From positions 124,001 to 188,000 of the forward strand of contig CANEXF010000001.1 of NCBI GenBank assembly GCA_947443645.1: DNA of 64,000 bases. Direction: 5' to 3'. This document shows positions 43,552 to 52,081 of the stretch, piece after piece (the stretch's first letter is position 1; each line of letters begins with the position of its first letter). The notes under the pieces were generated by a model, which was not told where the DNA came from, searched no databases, and worked only from the letters and a program-made list of their open reading frames with translations. Source of the DNA: Comamonadaceae bacterium. GTDB lineage: Bacteria > Pseudomonadota > Gammaproteobacteria > Burkholderiales > Burkholderiaceae_C. The position numbers and the translations under genes are program-made.

Positions 43552-45054
43552 TCAGAATCTGGGTAAATCGGGGTGGGCTATCTTGCCGCCGCGCACCAGC
43601 ATTTTTCCGTATTCGGCGCAGCGGTTCAGCGTCGGAATCACCTTGCCCGGGTTGAGCAGGCCGCGGGCATCAAAGGCGCGCTTGACGCCGAACATCTGCT
43701 CGTTTTCCTCGCCTGAAAACTGCACGCACATGGAATTGAGCTTTTCCACGCCAACGCCGTGCTCGCCGGTCACGGTGCCGCCCATGGCCACACTGGTTTC
43801 CAGAATGTCAGCGCCAAACAGCTCGCAGCGGTGAAGCTGGTCGGCGTCGTTGGCATCGAACAGGATCAGCGGATGCAGGTTGCCGTCGCCCGCATGAAAG
43901 ACATTGGCGCAGCGCAGCTGGTATTTCTTTTCCATCTCCGCGATCGCCAGCAGGATGTCGGCCAGCCGTTTGCGCGGAATGGTCGAGTCCATGCACATGT
44001 AGTCCGGGCTGATGCGGCCCGATGCCGGAAAGGCGTTTTTGCGACCGCTCCAAAAACGCAGGCGTTCGGCTTCGTTCTGACTCACGGCAATCGCGGTCGC
44101 GCCGCAGCGCGTCAGGACCGCGCTCATGCGGCCGATTTCTTCCTCGACTTCCTCCACCGTGCCGTCGCTTTCGCACAGCAGTATGGCGGCGGCATTCAGG
44201 TCATAACCGGCGTGTACGAAATCTTCCACCGCTGCCGTCATGGGCTTGTCCATCATCTCCAGCCCGGCCGGAATGATGCCGGCGGCAATCACCGCGGCAA
44301 CCGCATCGCCAGCCTTGCGCAAGTCATCAAAGCTGGCCATGATGCAGCGCGCCAGCTGCGGCTTGGGTATCAGCTTGACGGTGACCTCTGTGGTCACGGC
44401 CAGCATGCCTTCGCTGCCTATGACGATGCTCAGCAGGTCGTAGCCCGGCGCATCCAGTGCGTCGCTGCCGAACTCGACTTCTTCGCCCTCGATCGTGAAG
44501 CCCTTGACCTTGAGTACGTTGTGCACCGTCAGGCCGTATTTGAGGCAGTGCACACCGCCCGAGTTTTCCGCCACGTTGCCGCCTATGGTGCAGGCGATCT
44601 GGCTGGACGGGTCGGGCGCGTAATACAGGCCGTGCGGCGCGGCAGCCTCGGAGATCGCCAGGTTGCGCACGCCGCCCTGTACAAGCGCGGTGCGACTGAC
44701 GGGATCGAGCTTCAGTATCTTGTTGAACTTGGCGAGCGACAGCGTGACACCGAGCTTGTGCGGCATGGCGCCACCTGACAGGCCTGTGCCTGCGCCGCGG
44801 GCAACGACGGGCACATTGAGCGCGTGGCAGGTTTTGAGCACGGCCTGCACTTGGGCATAGCTCTCGGGCAGCGCGACCACCAATGGGCGCTGACGATAAG
44901 CCGTCAGGCCATCGCATTCATAAGGCGTGGTGTCCTCGTTGTTCCAGAGCAGGGCATGGGCTGGCAACACGGCCTGGAGCGCCTGCACCACCTGTGACTG
45001 CCGCTCCGCCCGTTCGAGCTGTTCGTGTTCTTGGTGGGCAGTGGGTGCGTTCAT
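43552..45054 (-). CDS. glcD: Glycolate oxidase FAD-binding subunit GlcD
   Basis: 500 residues, the length of E. coli GlcD (499), with near-identical landmarks: VVARGAGTGLSGGAMP, YYAPDPSSQIACTIGGNVAENSGG, GSEGMLAVTTEVTVKL, RFWSGRKNAFPASGRISPDYMCMD, VFHAGDGNLHPLILFD and the terminal GLLNPGKVIPTLNRCAE. Oxidises glycolate to glyoxylate with GlcE and GlcF, which are not in this window. First gene of a glcD-lrgA-lrgB unit. Confidence 0.94.
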   Translation of the reverse strand: MNAPTAHQEHEQLERAERQSQVVQALQAVLPAHALLWNNEDTTPYECDGLTAYRQRPLVVALPESYAQVQAVLKTCHALNVPVVARGAGTGLSGGAMPHKLGVTLSLAKFNKILKLDPVSRTALVQGGVRNLAISEAAAPHGLYYAPDPSSQIACTIGGNVAENSGGVHCLKYGLTVHNVLKVKGFTIEGEEVEFGSDALDAPGYDLLSIVIGSEGMLAVTTEVTVKLIPKPQLARCIMASFDDLRKAGDAVAAVIAAGIIPAGLEMMDKPMTAAVEDFVHAGYDLNAAAILLCESDGTVEEVEEEIGRMSAVLTRCGATAIAVSQNEAERLRFWSGRKNAFPASGRISPDYMCMDSTIPRKRLADILLAIAEMEKKYQLRCANVFHAGDGNLHPLILFDANDADQLHRCELFGADILETSVAMGGTVTGEHGVGVEKLNSMCVQFSGEENEQMFGVKRAFDARGLLNPGKVIPTLNRCAEYGKMLVRGGKIAHPDLPRF

Positions 45055-45444
45055 GTTGGGCTCCTGGTGGAGAGCAAACTATAGGGGGAGTTGCGGCTTG
45101 TGGGTTGATGAAATTTAAACAGGGGCGTGAAAAGGGATGGTTTGGGCGGCCTTGTTTGGATTTGATGCGGTCCGCGTTCACCACCAAGCTGGGTTTCAAC
45201 TCAGCTCATCTCCAATGGATTGAATAGTCAAGGCCCAAGGCGAACTCCAAGAATCGGTATTTCTCCCCAACCCGTCCTGGCTGGGCTGAGCAGCGCAAGG
45301 TGCCCGTAACGCAGTGAAGGGACCCAGACTGCGGGCCGCCTTTTCTTTTGCTTACTTTGCTTTTGGCGAAGCAAAAGAAAAGTGAGTAGCCGCCGGGCTA
45401 CCCCGGCTTGGCAGCAAAGGGCAAACCGCCCATCTGTCGCCAGT
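45055..45444. other. 390-bp intergenic region with a repetitive hairpin
   Basis: No gene recognised. TTTTCTTTTGCTT (45341-45353) pairs perfectly with 45369-45381 around a 15-nt loop. The flanking GCGGGCCGCC and AGCCGCCGGGC are also roughly complementary. The element resembles hairpin repeats I recall as common between genes in Comamonadaceae; it may serve as a terminator for the LysR gene, which ends at 45445 on the minus strand. Confidence 0.6.
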
Positions 45445-46380
45445 CTAGCCCAGGCTCTTCCTAAGCCAGTCCGCAAACGCCGCACATTCCCATCGGTCCA
45501 TGGTGCCGGTGCGCCAGCACAGGTAGTGGGCGTGCGGGCTGGGGACGTTGCTGGCAAAAATGGCGTTGTTGTCCAGGCGAACCAGCGCGCCATTTTCTAG
45601 CCAGGGCGCGCCCAGCTTGAGGCGAATCAGCGCAATACCCATGCCTGCGGCTGCGGCGTCGCACATCAGGCCGATGTCGTTGAACTGCGAGCCGTCTACC
45701 GGTTCTGGCCAGTCAAGGTGGTTGGCCGAAAACCAGGTGCGCCAGGGCTCAAGCGGCGAGCGCAGCAGGCTTTCGCCGTCCAGATCCTCGGGGACTTCAA
45801 ACGGCCCGTGCTCCCGCACAAAGGCCGGTGAGGCCAGGGGCGCCACTTCGTCCTTCATCAGGCAGACATGCTCCAGATCGGCATAACGGCCGGTGCCAAA
45901 GCGCACGATCAGGTCGGCATCTTCGGCCACCACGTCCAGCAGCGGGATGGACACCTGCAGCGTCAGGTCGATCTCGGGATAGGCTTCGGTGAACTGGCGC
46001 AGGCGCGGAATCAGCATCGAGCGTGCAAACGTCGGTGTCACGGCCAGGCGCAGTTTGCGCTTGCCAGGCGCGCCGCTTTGCCCCGCTGCGCCCGGGAATT
46101 TTTGCAGCGTGGCGAGTCCTTCACGTACATGCGCGAGGTACTCGCTGCCTTCGGTGGTGAGTGAGAAATCGGCGCGGCCAAACAGCTTGGTGCCTATGAT
46201 TTGTTCGAGCTGCTTGACGCGGTGGCTCACAGCGCTGGGCGTGACGCACAGCTCTTCAGCGGCCTGGGTCACGCTGCGCAGCCTGGCCAGTGTTTCAAAT
46301 GTCAACAGACATTGAATCGGCGGTATGCGTTTGGACGCTGCATTGACGACCTCACGCGCTGTTGCCCCGGCGCTGCTCAT
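45445..46380 (-). CDS. LysR-type transcriptional regulator, GcvA-like
   Basis: 311 residues. HTH segment LARLRSVTQAAEELCVTPSAVSHRVKQLEQIIGTKLFGR and an effector domain with KLRLAVTPTFARSMLIPRL, as in the GcvA group. Start lies 7 bp after the purU stop on the same strand. GcvA relatives respond to glycine or one-carbon status, which would fit co-transcription with purU, but targets are unknown. Confidence 0.88.
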   Translation of the reverse strand: MSSAGATAREVVNAASKRIPPIQCLLTFETLARLRSVTQAAEELCVTPSAVSHRVKQLEQIIGTKLFGRADFSLTTEGSEYLAHVREGLATLQKFPGAAGQSGAPGKRKLRLAVTPTFARSMLIPRLRQFTEAYPEIDLTLQVSIPLLDVVAEDADLIVRFGTGRYADLEHVCLMKDEVAPLASPAFVREHGPFEVPEDLDGESLLRSPLEPWRTWFSANHLDWPEPVDGSQFNDIGLMCDAAAAGMGIALIRLKLGAPWLENGALVRLDNNAIFASNVPSPHAHYLCWRTGTMDRWECAAFADWLRKSLG

Positions 46381-46387
46381 GGCCGTG

Positions 46388-47236
46388 TCACTTGAAAATA
46401 ACGGTCTTGTGGCCGTTGAGCATCACGCGGTGCTCGCTGTGCCATTTCACGGCCTGGGCCAGTACGCGGCTTTCGGTGTCTTTGCCGCGCAAGGTCAGAT
46501 TCTCGACGGTGTCCTTGTGGTCCACCCGGGTCACGTCCTGCTCAATGATGGGGCCTTCATCGAGGTCTGCAGTGACATAGTGGGCGGTCGCGCCTATGAC
46601 CTTGACGCCGCGCTCATGCGCCTGGTAATAGGGTTTGGCGCCCTTGAAGCTGGGCAGCATGCTGTGGTGGATGTTGATGGCTCGACCGGCCAGGCTTTTG
46701 CACAGGTCGTTGCTCAGCACCTGCATATACCTGGCCAGCACGACCAGTTCGGCGCCTTCGGCCTCTATGATTTCCAGCTGCCTGGATTCGGCTTGCGCCT
46801 TGGTCGCCGCGGTCACGGGAATATGGTGGAAAGGCACGTTGTAGCTGGCCGCGAGCTGGTAGAAGTCGCGGTGGTTGCTGACGATGGCGCGCACATCAAG
46901 CGCCACCATGCCGGACTTCCAGCGAAACAGCAGGTCATTGAGGCAATGGCCGTCGCGGCTGACCATGATGACGGTGCGCATGCTCGATTCGGTGGAGTGA
47001 AGCTTCCAGTTCATCGCGAAGGGCACCGCAAAGTCCGCCAACTGTGCGCGCAGTGCTTCATGCGTGAGTGCGTCGCAGGCGAACTGAACGCGCATGAAAA
47101 ACAGCCCTGTGTCGTGGTCGTTGTACTGTGCAGCTTCTTCGATATTGCCGCCGTTGTGCAGCAAAAAGCCGGAAACAGCGTGAACAATGCCCTTGCGGTC
47201 GGGGCACGACAGGGTGAGGATGTAAGCGTGATTCAT
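46388..47236 (-). CDS. purU: Formyltetrahydrofolate deformylase
   Basis: Hydrolyses 10-formyl-THF to THF and formate, balancing one-carbon units. 282 residues from ATG 47236: N-terminal ACT domain (YILTLSCPDRKGIVHAVSGFLL) and C-terminal formyltransferase-like domain with the catalytic Asn-His-Asp elements in INIHHSMLPSFKGAKPYYQA and ADLDEGPIIEQDV. The open frame extends upstream but without family resemblance. Diverges from the catabolic operon. Confidence 0.95.
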   Translation of the reverse strand: MNHAYILTLSCPDRKGIVHAVSGFLLHNGGNIEEAAQYNDHDTGLFFMRVQFACDALTHEALRAQLADFAVPFAMNWKLHSTESSMRTVIMVSRDGHCLNDLLFRWKSGMVALDVRAIVSNHRDFYQLAASYNVPFHHIPVTAATKAQAESRQLEIIEAEGAELVVLARYMQVLSNDLCKSLAGRAINIHHSMLPSFKGAKPYYQAHERGVKVIGATAHYVTADLDEGPIIEQDVTRVDHKDTVENLTLRGKDTESRVLAQAVKWHSEHRVMLNGHKTVIFK

Positions 47237-47492
47237 AGGTCGTGGATTGTCGCAGGTGGCGGTGACTGACGCTGTTGGGCTCCGGTCTGGCCAGAATGCA
47301 AACCTCAGCGCCATCCATGCGCATGAAAACCTCATGGGCCACACGATTTCAAGAGGATGCACCCTTGGCCTGTCTTGAACCCAAGTGCAAGTGGTTTGGC
47401 CGGGCCCTGTTGCCGCGCGTAAACCACCCGGTGCAATCAGGCGGCCTGCGGGAAGACGGCGGCTTCATCCGACTTAAACACTCTGGTATTCG
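47237..47492. other. Intergenic region between purU and the catabolic operon, no gene seen
   Basis: About 256 bp upstream of the operon promoter. Open frames in it are short and without domains. It probably contains the purU promoter; I could not define it. Confidence 0.4.
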
Positions 47493-47521
47493 TTGACAGA
47501 CTTGCCCAACAGGCAAAGAAT
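47493..47521 (+). promoter_or_regulatory. Sigma-70-type promoter of the catabolic operon
   Basis: Consensus -35 TTGACA at 47493-47498, a 17-bp spacer and -10 AAGAAT (4 of 6 matches) at 47516-47521. It lies 74 bp upstream of the first gene and immediately before a tandem repeat that would overlap the transcription start. Confidence 0.6.
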
Positions 47522-47524
47522 GAA

Positions 47525-47554
47525 TCTTTAGTGAATCAGTGTTTCTTTAGTGAA
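47525..47554 (+). promoter_or_regulatory. Tandem direct repeat TCTTTAGTGAA, candidate operator
   Basis: TCTTTAGTGAA at 47525-47535 and again at 47544-47554 (19-bp period, so roughly two helical turns). Placed at the predicted transcription start, it suits a repressor; the operon's own IclR-family protein is the natural candidate. Binding is inferred. Confidence 0.5.
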
Positions 47555-47594
47555 ACAAATTTATATCAACGGCTATCTTTTTCAAGAGACAAGC

Positions 47595-47948
47595 ATGAGC
47601 ACTTCAAACGGCGACCAAACGCTTTCCTGGCATGAGGTGGCGACACGCGACCAGCTGGACCCCGACTTTCCGTTGGGGGTGGAGGTTAATGGCCAGAAGC
47701 TGGGCCTATTTGTCCTTGGCGACGAAGTGCATGCGCTGGAAGACGTTTGTCCTCACGCTTATGCCCTGCTGTCGCAAGGCTTTCAGGAGGACGGTGTGAT
47801 CGAGTGCCCGCTGCATGCTGCGCGCTTTGACATCGCAACCGGCAAATGCCTGGTCGAGGTCGGTCAGCGCGACCTTCGCTGCTATCCGGTGCGCGTGCAG
47901 GACGGTCGCGTCCAGGTGCAGATTCCCATCGTGCAGGTTGAGGCATGA
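47595..47948 (+). CDS. Rieske [2Fe-2S] ferredoxin of a non-heme oxygenase
   Basis: 117 residues from ATG 47595. Cluster ligands in VCPHAYALL and ECPLHAARFD, with the preserved C-x-H and C-x2-H spacing (CPH ... CPLH). It is the stand-alone ferredoxin type that feeds electrons to Rieske oxygenases; the likely partner oxygenase is the last-but-one gene of the operon. An in-frame GTG at 47550 is less likely because it lies within the operator repeat. ATGA overlap with the next gene. Confidence 0.88.
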   Translation: MSTSNGDQTLSWHEVATRDQLDPDFPLGVEVNGQKLGLFVLGDEVHALEDVCPHAYALLSQGFQEDGVIECPLHAARFDIATGKCLVEVGQRDLRCYPVRVQDGRVQVQIPIVQVEA

Positions 47949-48748
47949 GCGAGTTGGCCAGCGGCGTTCCCGCGATTGAATTCATTGGCGTTGAAAAACG
48001 CTTTCCGGCGCGGGGCCAATCCAGGGAAGTGCTGGCTGCGCGGGATGTCAACTTTGCCATTGCGCCAGGCGAGGTGGTGTCCATCATTGGCCCCTCGGGC
48101 TGCGGCAAGAGCACCTTGCTCAACATGGGCTCCGGCCTGGCCAGGCCAAGCGCTGGCGTCGTGAAAGTTGCGGGTCAGACGGTAGAGGGGCCCAACACGC
48201 ATGTCTCCTTCATGCTGCAAAAAGACCTGCTCATGCCTTGGCGAACCATTTCCGAAAACATAGAGTTCGGCCTGGAATTGCGCGGTGTAGTTGCCGCAGA
48301 GCGTGCCAAGGTTTCGGCGCAATTGCTGGTGCAATGTCACTTGGCCGGATTCGGCAAAAACTATCCGCACCAGCTGTCGGGCGGCATGCGCCAGCGCGCG
48401 GCGCTTGCCAGAACGCTGGCGGTGGACCCGCTGGTCTTGCTGATGGATGAGCCTTTTTCTGCCCTGGATGCCCAGACCAAGATGATCCTGCAGCAGGACC
48501 TGGCGCAAACGGTTGCCTTGCACAAAAAGACGGTGCTCTTTATCACTCATGACCTGGCCGAGGCGGTGGCCTTGTCAGACCGCATCCTGGTCATGAGCGA
48601 GCGCCCGGGCACCATCGTCGAGCAAATCACTGTGGACATGCCTGACCGTGACAACCCGATGGCCAGGCGCAAGCGTCCTGAAGTTGGCCCTTATGTGGCT
48701 CACCTGATGGAGCTGCTCAAGCTGGATGCCAGCACAGAAGTGCACTGA
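47945..48748 (+). CDS. ABC transporter ATPase, SsuB/TauB (nitrate/sulfonate) type
   Basis: 267 residues: Walker A GPSGCGKSTLL, Q-loop MLQKDLLMPW, signature LSGGMRQRAALAR, Walker B VLLMDEPFSALD and H-loop ITHDLAEAV. Start overlaps the ferredoxin stop as ATGA. Energises the importer with the two following genes. Confidence 0.92.
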   Translation: MSELASGVPAIEFIGVEKRFPARGQSREVLAARDVNFAIAPGEVVSIIGPSGCGKSTLLNMGSGLARPSAGVVKVAGQTVEGPNTHVSFMLQKDLLMPWRTISENIEFGLELRGVVAAERAKVSAQLLVQCHLAGFGKNYPHQLSGGMRQRAALARTLAVDPLVLLMDEPFSALDAQTKMILQQDLAQTVALHKKTVLFITHDLAEAVALSDRILVMSERPGTIVEQITVDMPDRDNPMARRKRPEVGPYVAHLMELLKLDASTEVH

Positions 48749-48793
48749 ACCGTTTTCCCTTCGCCCAGCAAAACCATAACCCCGGAGAAATCC

Positions 48794-49792
48794 ATGAGCT
48801 TTACGACCCCTCTTGTTCTGCGCCGCACCTGCCTCGCCATCTTGGCGTCTACTGCGTTGCTGGGAAGCGTTGCCGCACAGGTGGCGCTGCAAAAAATAAC
48901 CTACCTCCTGCCTGCGCCTGGCACCTTGCCGGCATTCGGTCCGTGGATGCTGGCCCAGGCCAAGGGCTATTACGCGGCAGAGGGGCTCGAAGTTGAATTC
49001 GTCACTGGCCGTGGAGGCGTCGATGTTGCCAAGCAGGTCGGCGCTGGCAACGCAGTGATTGGCGGCGCCATTGGCGACACGCCCATCATTGCGCGCGCGC
49101 AGGGCATCCCTGTCAAGGCTGTGGCCGTGCTCGGCAGCGGCTCGCTGACCCAGCTGGTGAGCCACAAGGATGAGCACATCGAGAGTCCGCGTGAGCTCAA
49201 GGGCAAGACGGTCACCGTCATCTCATACACCGACACCACCTATTACGCCCTGCTCGGGATGCTCAGCAAAGTCGGCCTGACCAAGAGCGATGTGAACATC
49301 CAGGCCGCTGGCCCGGCAGGCGTCTGGCAGCAATTTGCCAGCAAGAAGGCCGTCGCCATGGCCGGGGTTCCTGACTGGACCGTCAGCGCGATGGATGCGG
49401 GCGCAAGTGTCGATATCTTGCCAGCCGATGTTTACTTCAAGAGCATGGCGCAGTCCATTCTGGCGTCGGACGAGACGATACAGAAAAATCCGCAGCTGAT
49501 ACAAAAACTGGTGCGCGCCACCATCAAGGGCATGAAGGACATCATGGCCGACCCCAAGGCCGCAACCGCCACTTATGTGCAGCATGTGCCCATGTACAAG
49601 GGCAAGGAGGCGTCCATCCTTCAGGCCTTCGAGATGTACAACAAATACGTCTATGCCGGGCAGAAGGTGCCAGGCCAGATGGACGAGACCCGCCTGGGTG
49701 AACTTCAGAAGTTTTACGTCAGCAATGGCGTGGTGGCCAAGGAAGCGCCGCTCAAAGACCTCTACACCAACCAGTTCGTTGGCGGGAAATAA
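48794..49792 (+). CDS. ABC transporter substrate-binding protein, SsuA/NMT1 type
   Basis: 332 residues with a signal peptide (LRRTCLAILASTALLGSVAAQ). Type II binding fold with LPAPGTLPAFGPWMLAQAKGYYAAEGLEVEFV near the N-terminus and GKTVTVISYTDTTYYALLGMLSKVGL. Relatives bind sulfonates, thiamine precursors or aromatic acids; the operon context favours an aromatic or heteroaromatic compound. Confidence 0.88.
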   Translation: MSFTTPLVLRRTCLAILASTALLGSVAAQVALQKITYLLPAPGTLPAFGPWMLAQAKGYYAAEGLEVEFVTGRGGVDVAKQVGAGNAVIGGAIGDTPIIARAQGIPVKAVAVLGSGSLTQLVSHKDEHIESPRELKGKTVTVISYTDTTYYALLGMLSKVGLTKSDVNIQAAGPAGVWQQFASKKAVAMAGVPDWTVSAMDAGASVDILPADVYFKSMAQSILASDETIQKNPQLIQKLVRATIKGMKDIMADPKAATATYVQHVPMYKGKEASILQAFEMYNKYVYAGQKVPGQMDETRLGELQKFYVSNGVVAKEAPLKDLYTNQFVGGK

Positions 49793-49798
49793 ATATCC

Positions 49799-50584
49799 AT
49801 GAGCGCCAACCGCGAACGCCTTGTCACGACCGGCTGGAGCCTGCTCCTTCTGGTGTTGTTTCTTGCCGCCTGGGAGTGGGGTCCGAGCTTGCTGGGCGTT
49901 CCGGACTTCGTGCTTCCTCATTTCAGCAAGGTCTGCGCCGAGGCGGCCAGGATCTGGGATAGCGAGCGGCTCCTCTGGCACACCGGCATCACGGCGGCCG
50001 AGGTGCTGATAGGTTTCGTGCTGGGCTCGATCATGGGTGCGCTGATTGGCTATGCGCTGGGGCTGTCGCCGCGCGTGGAAGCGGTTCTTTCGCCTTACTT
50101 GCTGGCCTTGCAGATCGCGCCAAAAGTGGCTTTTGCGCCGCTTTTCGTGATGTGGATGGGCTACACCATGTATCCCAAAATATTGGTGGCGGTGCTGATT
50201 GTTTTTTTTCCGGTGCTCATCAATGTGCTGTCGGCCATGCGCACCATGGATGTCGACATGATCAATCTGGCGCGTTCGTTCTCGGCCACCCGCCTGCAGG
50301 TGTTCCGCAATGTTGAATACCCAACGACCATGCCGGCGCTGTTTTCCGGACTACGCATTGCCAGCACGCTGTCTGTCATCGGTGTGGTGGTGGGTGAGCT
50401 GGTGGGCGGCAACATGGGTTTGGGTTACCTGCTGGTTTTCTTTGAAGGCCAGGGAAATACCGCCGCTGTGTTCGTGGTCATCGCTGCGCTGACGGTTATT
50501 GGCATTGCTGCCTACTACGCCGTCGTGCTGGCCGAGCGGCGCGTCCTGCACTATCTGCCGAGTTCAGAGCGACGTTCAGCCTGA
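49799..50584 (+). CDS. ABC transporter permease, SsuC/TauC type
   Basis: 261 residues with about six hydrophobic segments and the EAA loop in SAMRTMDVDMINLARSFSATRLQVFRNVEYP. Follows the binding-protein gene by 6 bp; completes a three-gene importer. Confidence 0.92.
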   Translation: MSANRERLVTTGWSLLLLVLFLAAWEWGPSLLGVPDFVLPHFSKVCAEAARIWDSERLLWHTGITAAEVLIGFVLGSIMGALIGYALGLSPRVEAVLSPYLLALQIAPKVAFAPLFVMWMGYTMYPKILVAVLIVFFPVLINVLSAMRTMDVDMINLARSFSATRLQVFRNVEYPTTMPALFSGLRIASTLSVIGVVVGELVGGNMGLGYLLVFFEGQGNTAAVFVVIAALTVIGIAAYYAVVLAERRVLHYLPSSERRSA

Positions 50585-50623
50585 CGCGGCCTACTTTTTT
50601 GTTTTTTATCAAATATCCGACCC

Positions 50624-51388
50624 ATGACTACATCCGCTGATATCGAAATATTGCTGACTGGACGCAGGGTGCTGGTCACTGGCGGCGCCCGCGGGTTGGG
50701 CGAGGCCTTTGCCCGCGCCTTGCTGGCCGCCGGCGCCACGGTGGTGATCAGTGATGTGCTGCACGAGCGCGGCGCGGCACTGGCCGCGCAGCTGGGCGAC
50801 AAGCTTCACTATGTACCCATGGATCTGAGCGATCCCCAGGCCATCACCGAGGGTGTCAATGCCGCTGCGAACTTGCTGGGTGGCCTTGATGGCCTGATCA
50901 ACAACGGCGCAGTGACCAATTCCGGTGGCAAGTCCATGAGCGATCTCAGCGTCGACACTTGGGACCACGTCATGAATGTCAATGTGCGCGGCACCTGGCT
51001 GGCAACGGTGGCGGCCCAGCCCCATTTGGCGGCATCGGGCAGCGGTCGCGTTGTCAACCTGGCTTCAGACACCGCACTCTGGGGCGCCCCCAACCTGATG
51101 GCATATGTTGCCAGCAAGGGCGCTGTGATGGCGATGACGCGGTCCATGGCGCGCGAGCTCGGACCGCTGGGCATCACGGTCAATGCCGTAGCACCTGGGC
51201 TGACGCTGGTGGAAGCCACCGAATATGTGCCGCAGGCACGTCACGACCACTACCGAAATGGACGGGCTATTGCGCGCCCTCAGATGCCGGAAGACGTGAC
51301 TGCTGCGGCGCTTTTTTTACTGTCCCGCGCAAGCGGCTATGTGACTGGACAAGTGCTGCCTGTCAACGGCGGCTTTGTCATGAACTGA
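50624..51388 (+). CDS. SDR family oxidoreductase (classical)
   Basis: 254 residues. Cofactor motif TGGARGLGEAFARA, NNGA structural motif, catalytic Ser in VNLASDTALWG, and YVASKGAV with Tyr and Lys of the active site. A plausible role is dehydrogenation of a cis-dihydrodiol or hydroxy intermediate made by the Rieske oxygenase; substrate not determinable. Confidence 0.9.
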   Translation: MTTSADIEILLTGRRVLVTGGARGLGEAFARALLAAGATVVISDVLHERGAALAAQLGDKLHYVPMDLSDPQAITEGVNAAANLLGGLDGLINNGAVTNSGGKSMSDLSVDTWDHVMNVNVRGTWLATVAAQPHLAASGSGRVVNLASDTALWGAPNLMAYVASKGAVMAMTRSMARELGPLGITVNAVAPGLTLVEATEYVPQARHDHYRNGRAIARPQMPEDVTAAALFLLSRASGYVTGQVLPVNGGFVMN

Positions 51389-51403
51389 AAAGGAAATCCG
51401 ACC

Positions 51404-52012
51404 ATGAGTACCCCTTCTACGCTTGCTGCCAACCAGCCCGTTTTCAACGAACGCGGCCTGATGGACGCCACTATCCCTGCCGAGGCTGACATACAGCGCA
51501 GCATGATGCCTGCTGCAGGTCAAAGTTTTTCCGAATGGCTCGAAGGCCGTGTGGCCCGCTTTGCCTCTCGCAAGTACGACTGGGACGCGCTGAAGTTCCA
51601 GGCCGACTTTGACCCCATTTATCGTCGCGCGCAGATGCGCTACGTTGGCACCGGCGCCACCGGTGTGGCCAAAGATGCCAATACAGTGCCGTCCGCGCAC
51701 TTCACGTTCTCGACCATGGTGATCCCTGCCGGGGGCGTGGGTCCCTCGCACATCCACTATGACGTCGAAGAGGTGTTTTTTGTGATGCGCGGCAAGATGA
51801 AGATAGTCTGTGAAAAAGACGGCCAGCGCTGGGAGGCGATATTGCTTGAGCGCGATCTGATTTCGGTGCCGCCTGGCGTCTACCGCGAGGAAACCAATAT
51901 TGGCGACGAAGACGCGCTGATGTGCGTGATGCTGGGCACGCCCAAGCCGATCACGCCGACCTATCCGCCCGACAGCCCGCTCGCCAAGATCAAGCGTGAT
52001 GCTATTAAATAA
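51404..52012 (+). CDS. Cupin-domain protein
   Basis: 202 residues. Cupin motif 1 appears as GGVGPSHIHYDVEEVFFVMRGKMKIV (H-x-H...E) and motif 2 as DLISVPPGVYREETNIGDEDA, where the usual second-motif His is not obvious. An N-terminal helical extension of about 80 residues precedes the barrel. Could be a ring-cleavage or isomerase-type cupin, or a metal-binding helper. The final codons and TAA stop come from a dispersed repeat copy. Confidence 0.8.
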   Translation: MSTPSTLAANQPVFNERGLMDATIPAEADIQRSMMPAAGQSFSEWLEGRVARFASRKYDWDALKFQADFDPIYRRAQMRYVGTGATGVAKDANTVPSAHFTFSTMVIPAGGVGPSHIHYDVEEVFFVMRGKMKIVCEKDGQRWEAILLERDLISVPPGVYREETNIGDEDALMCVMLGTPKPITPTYPPDSPLAKIKRDAIK

Positions 52013-52055
52013 ATAGCTTCTAGCGCCCGCTGAAAGGGCGCTGCAGTCTATTTTT
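52001..52055 (+). repeat. Dispersed ~55-bp repeat, full copy inside the catabolic operon
   Basis: GCTATTAAATAAATAGCTTC, TAGCGCCCGCTG, AAAGGGCGCTGC and a TCTATTTTT tail. GCGCCC pairs with GGGCGC and the unit ends in a T-run, so it resembles a weak intrinsic terminator within the operon. It supplies the cupin stop codon. Confidence 0.85.
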
Positions 52056-52081
52056 CTACTCAAACCAACCAAAACAACACC

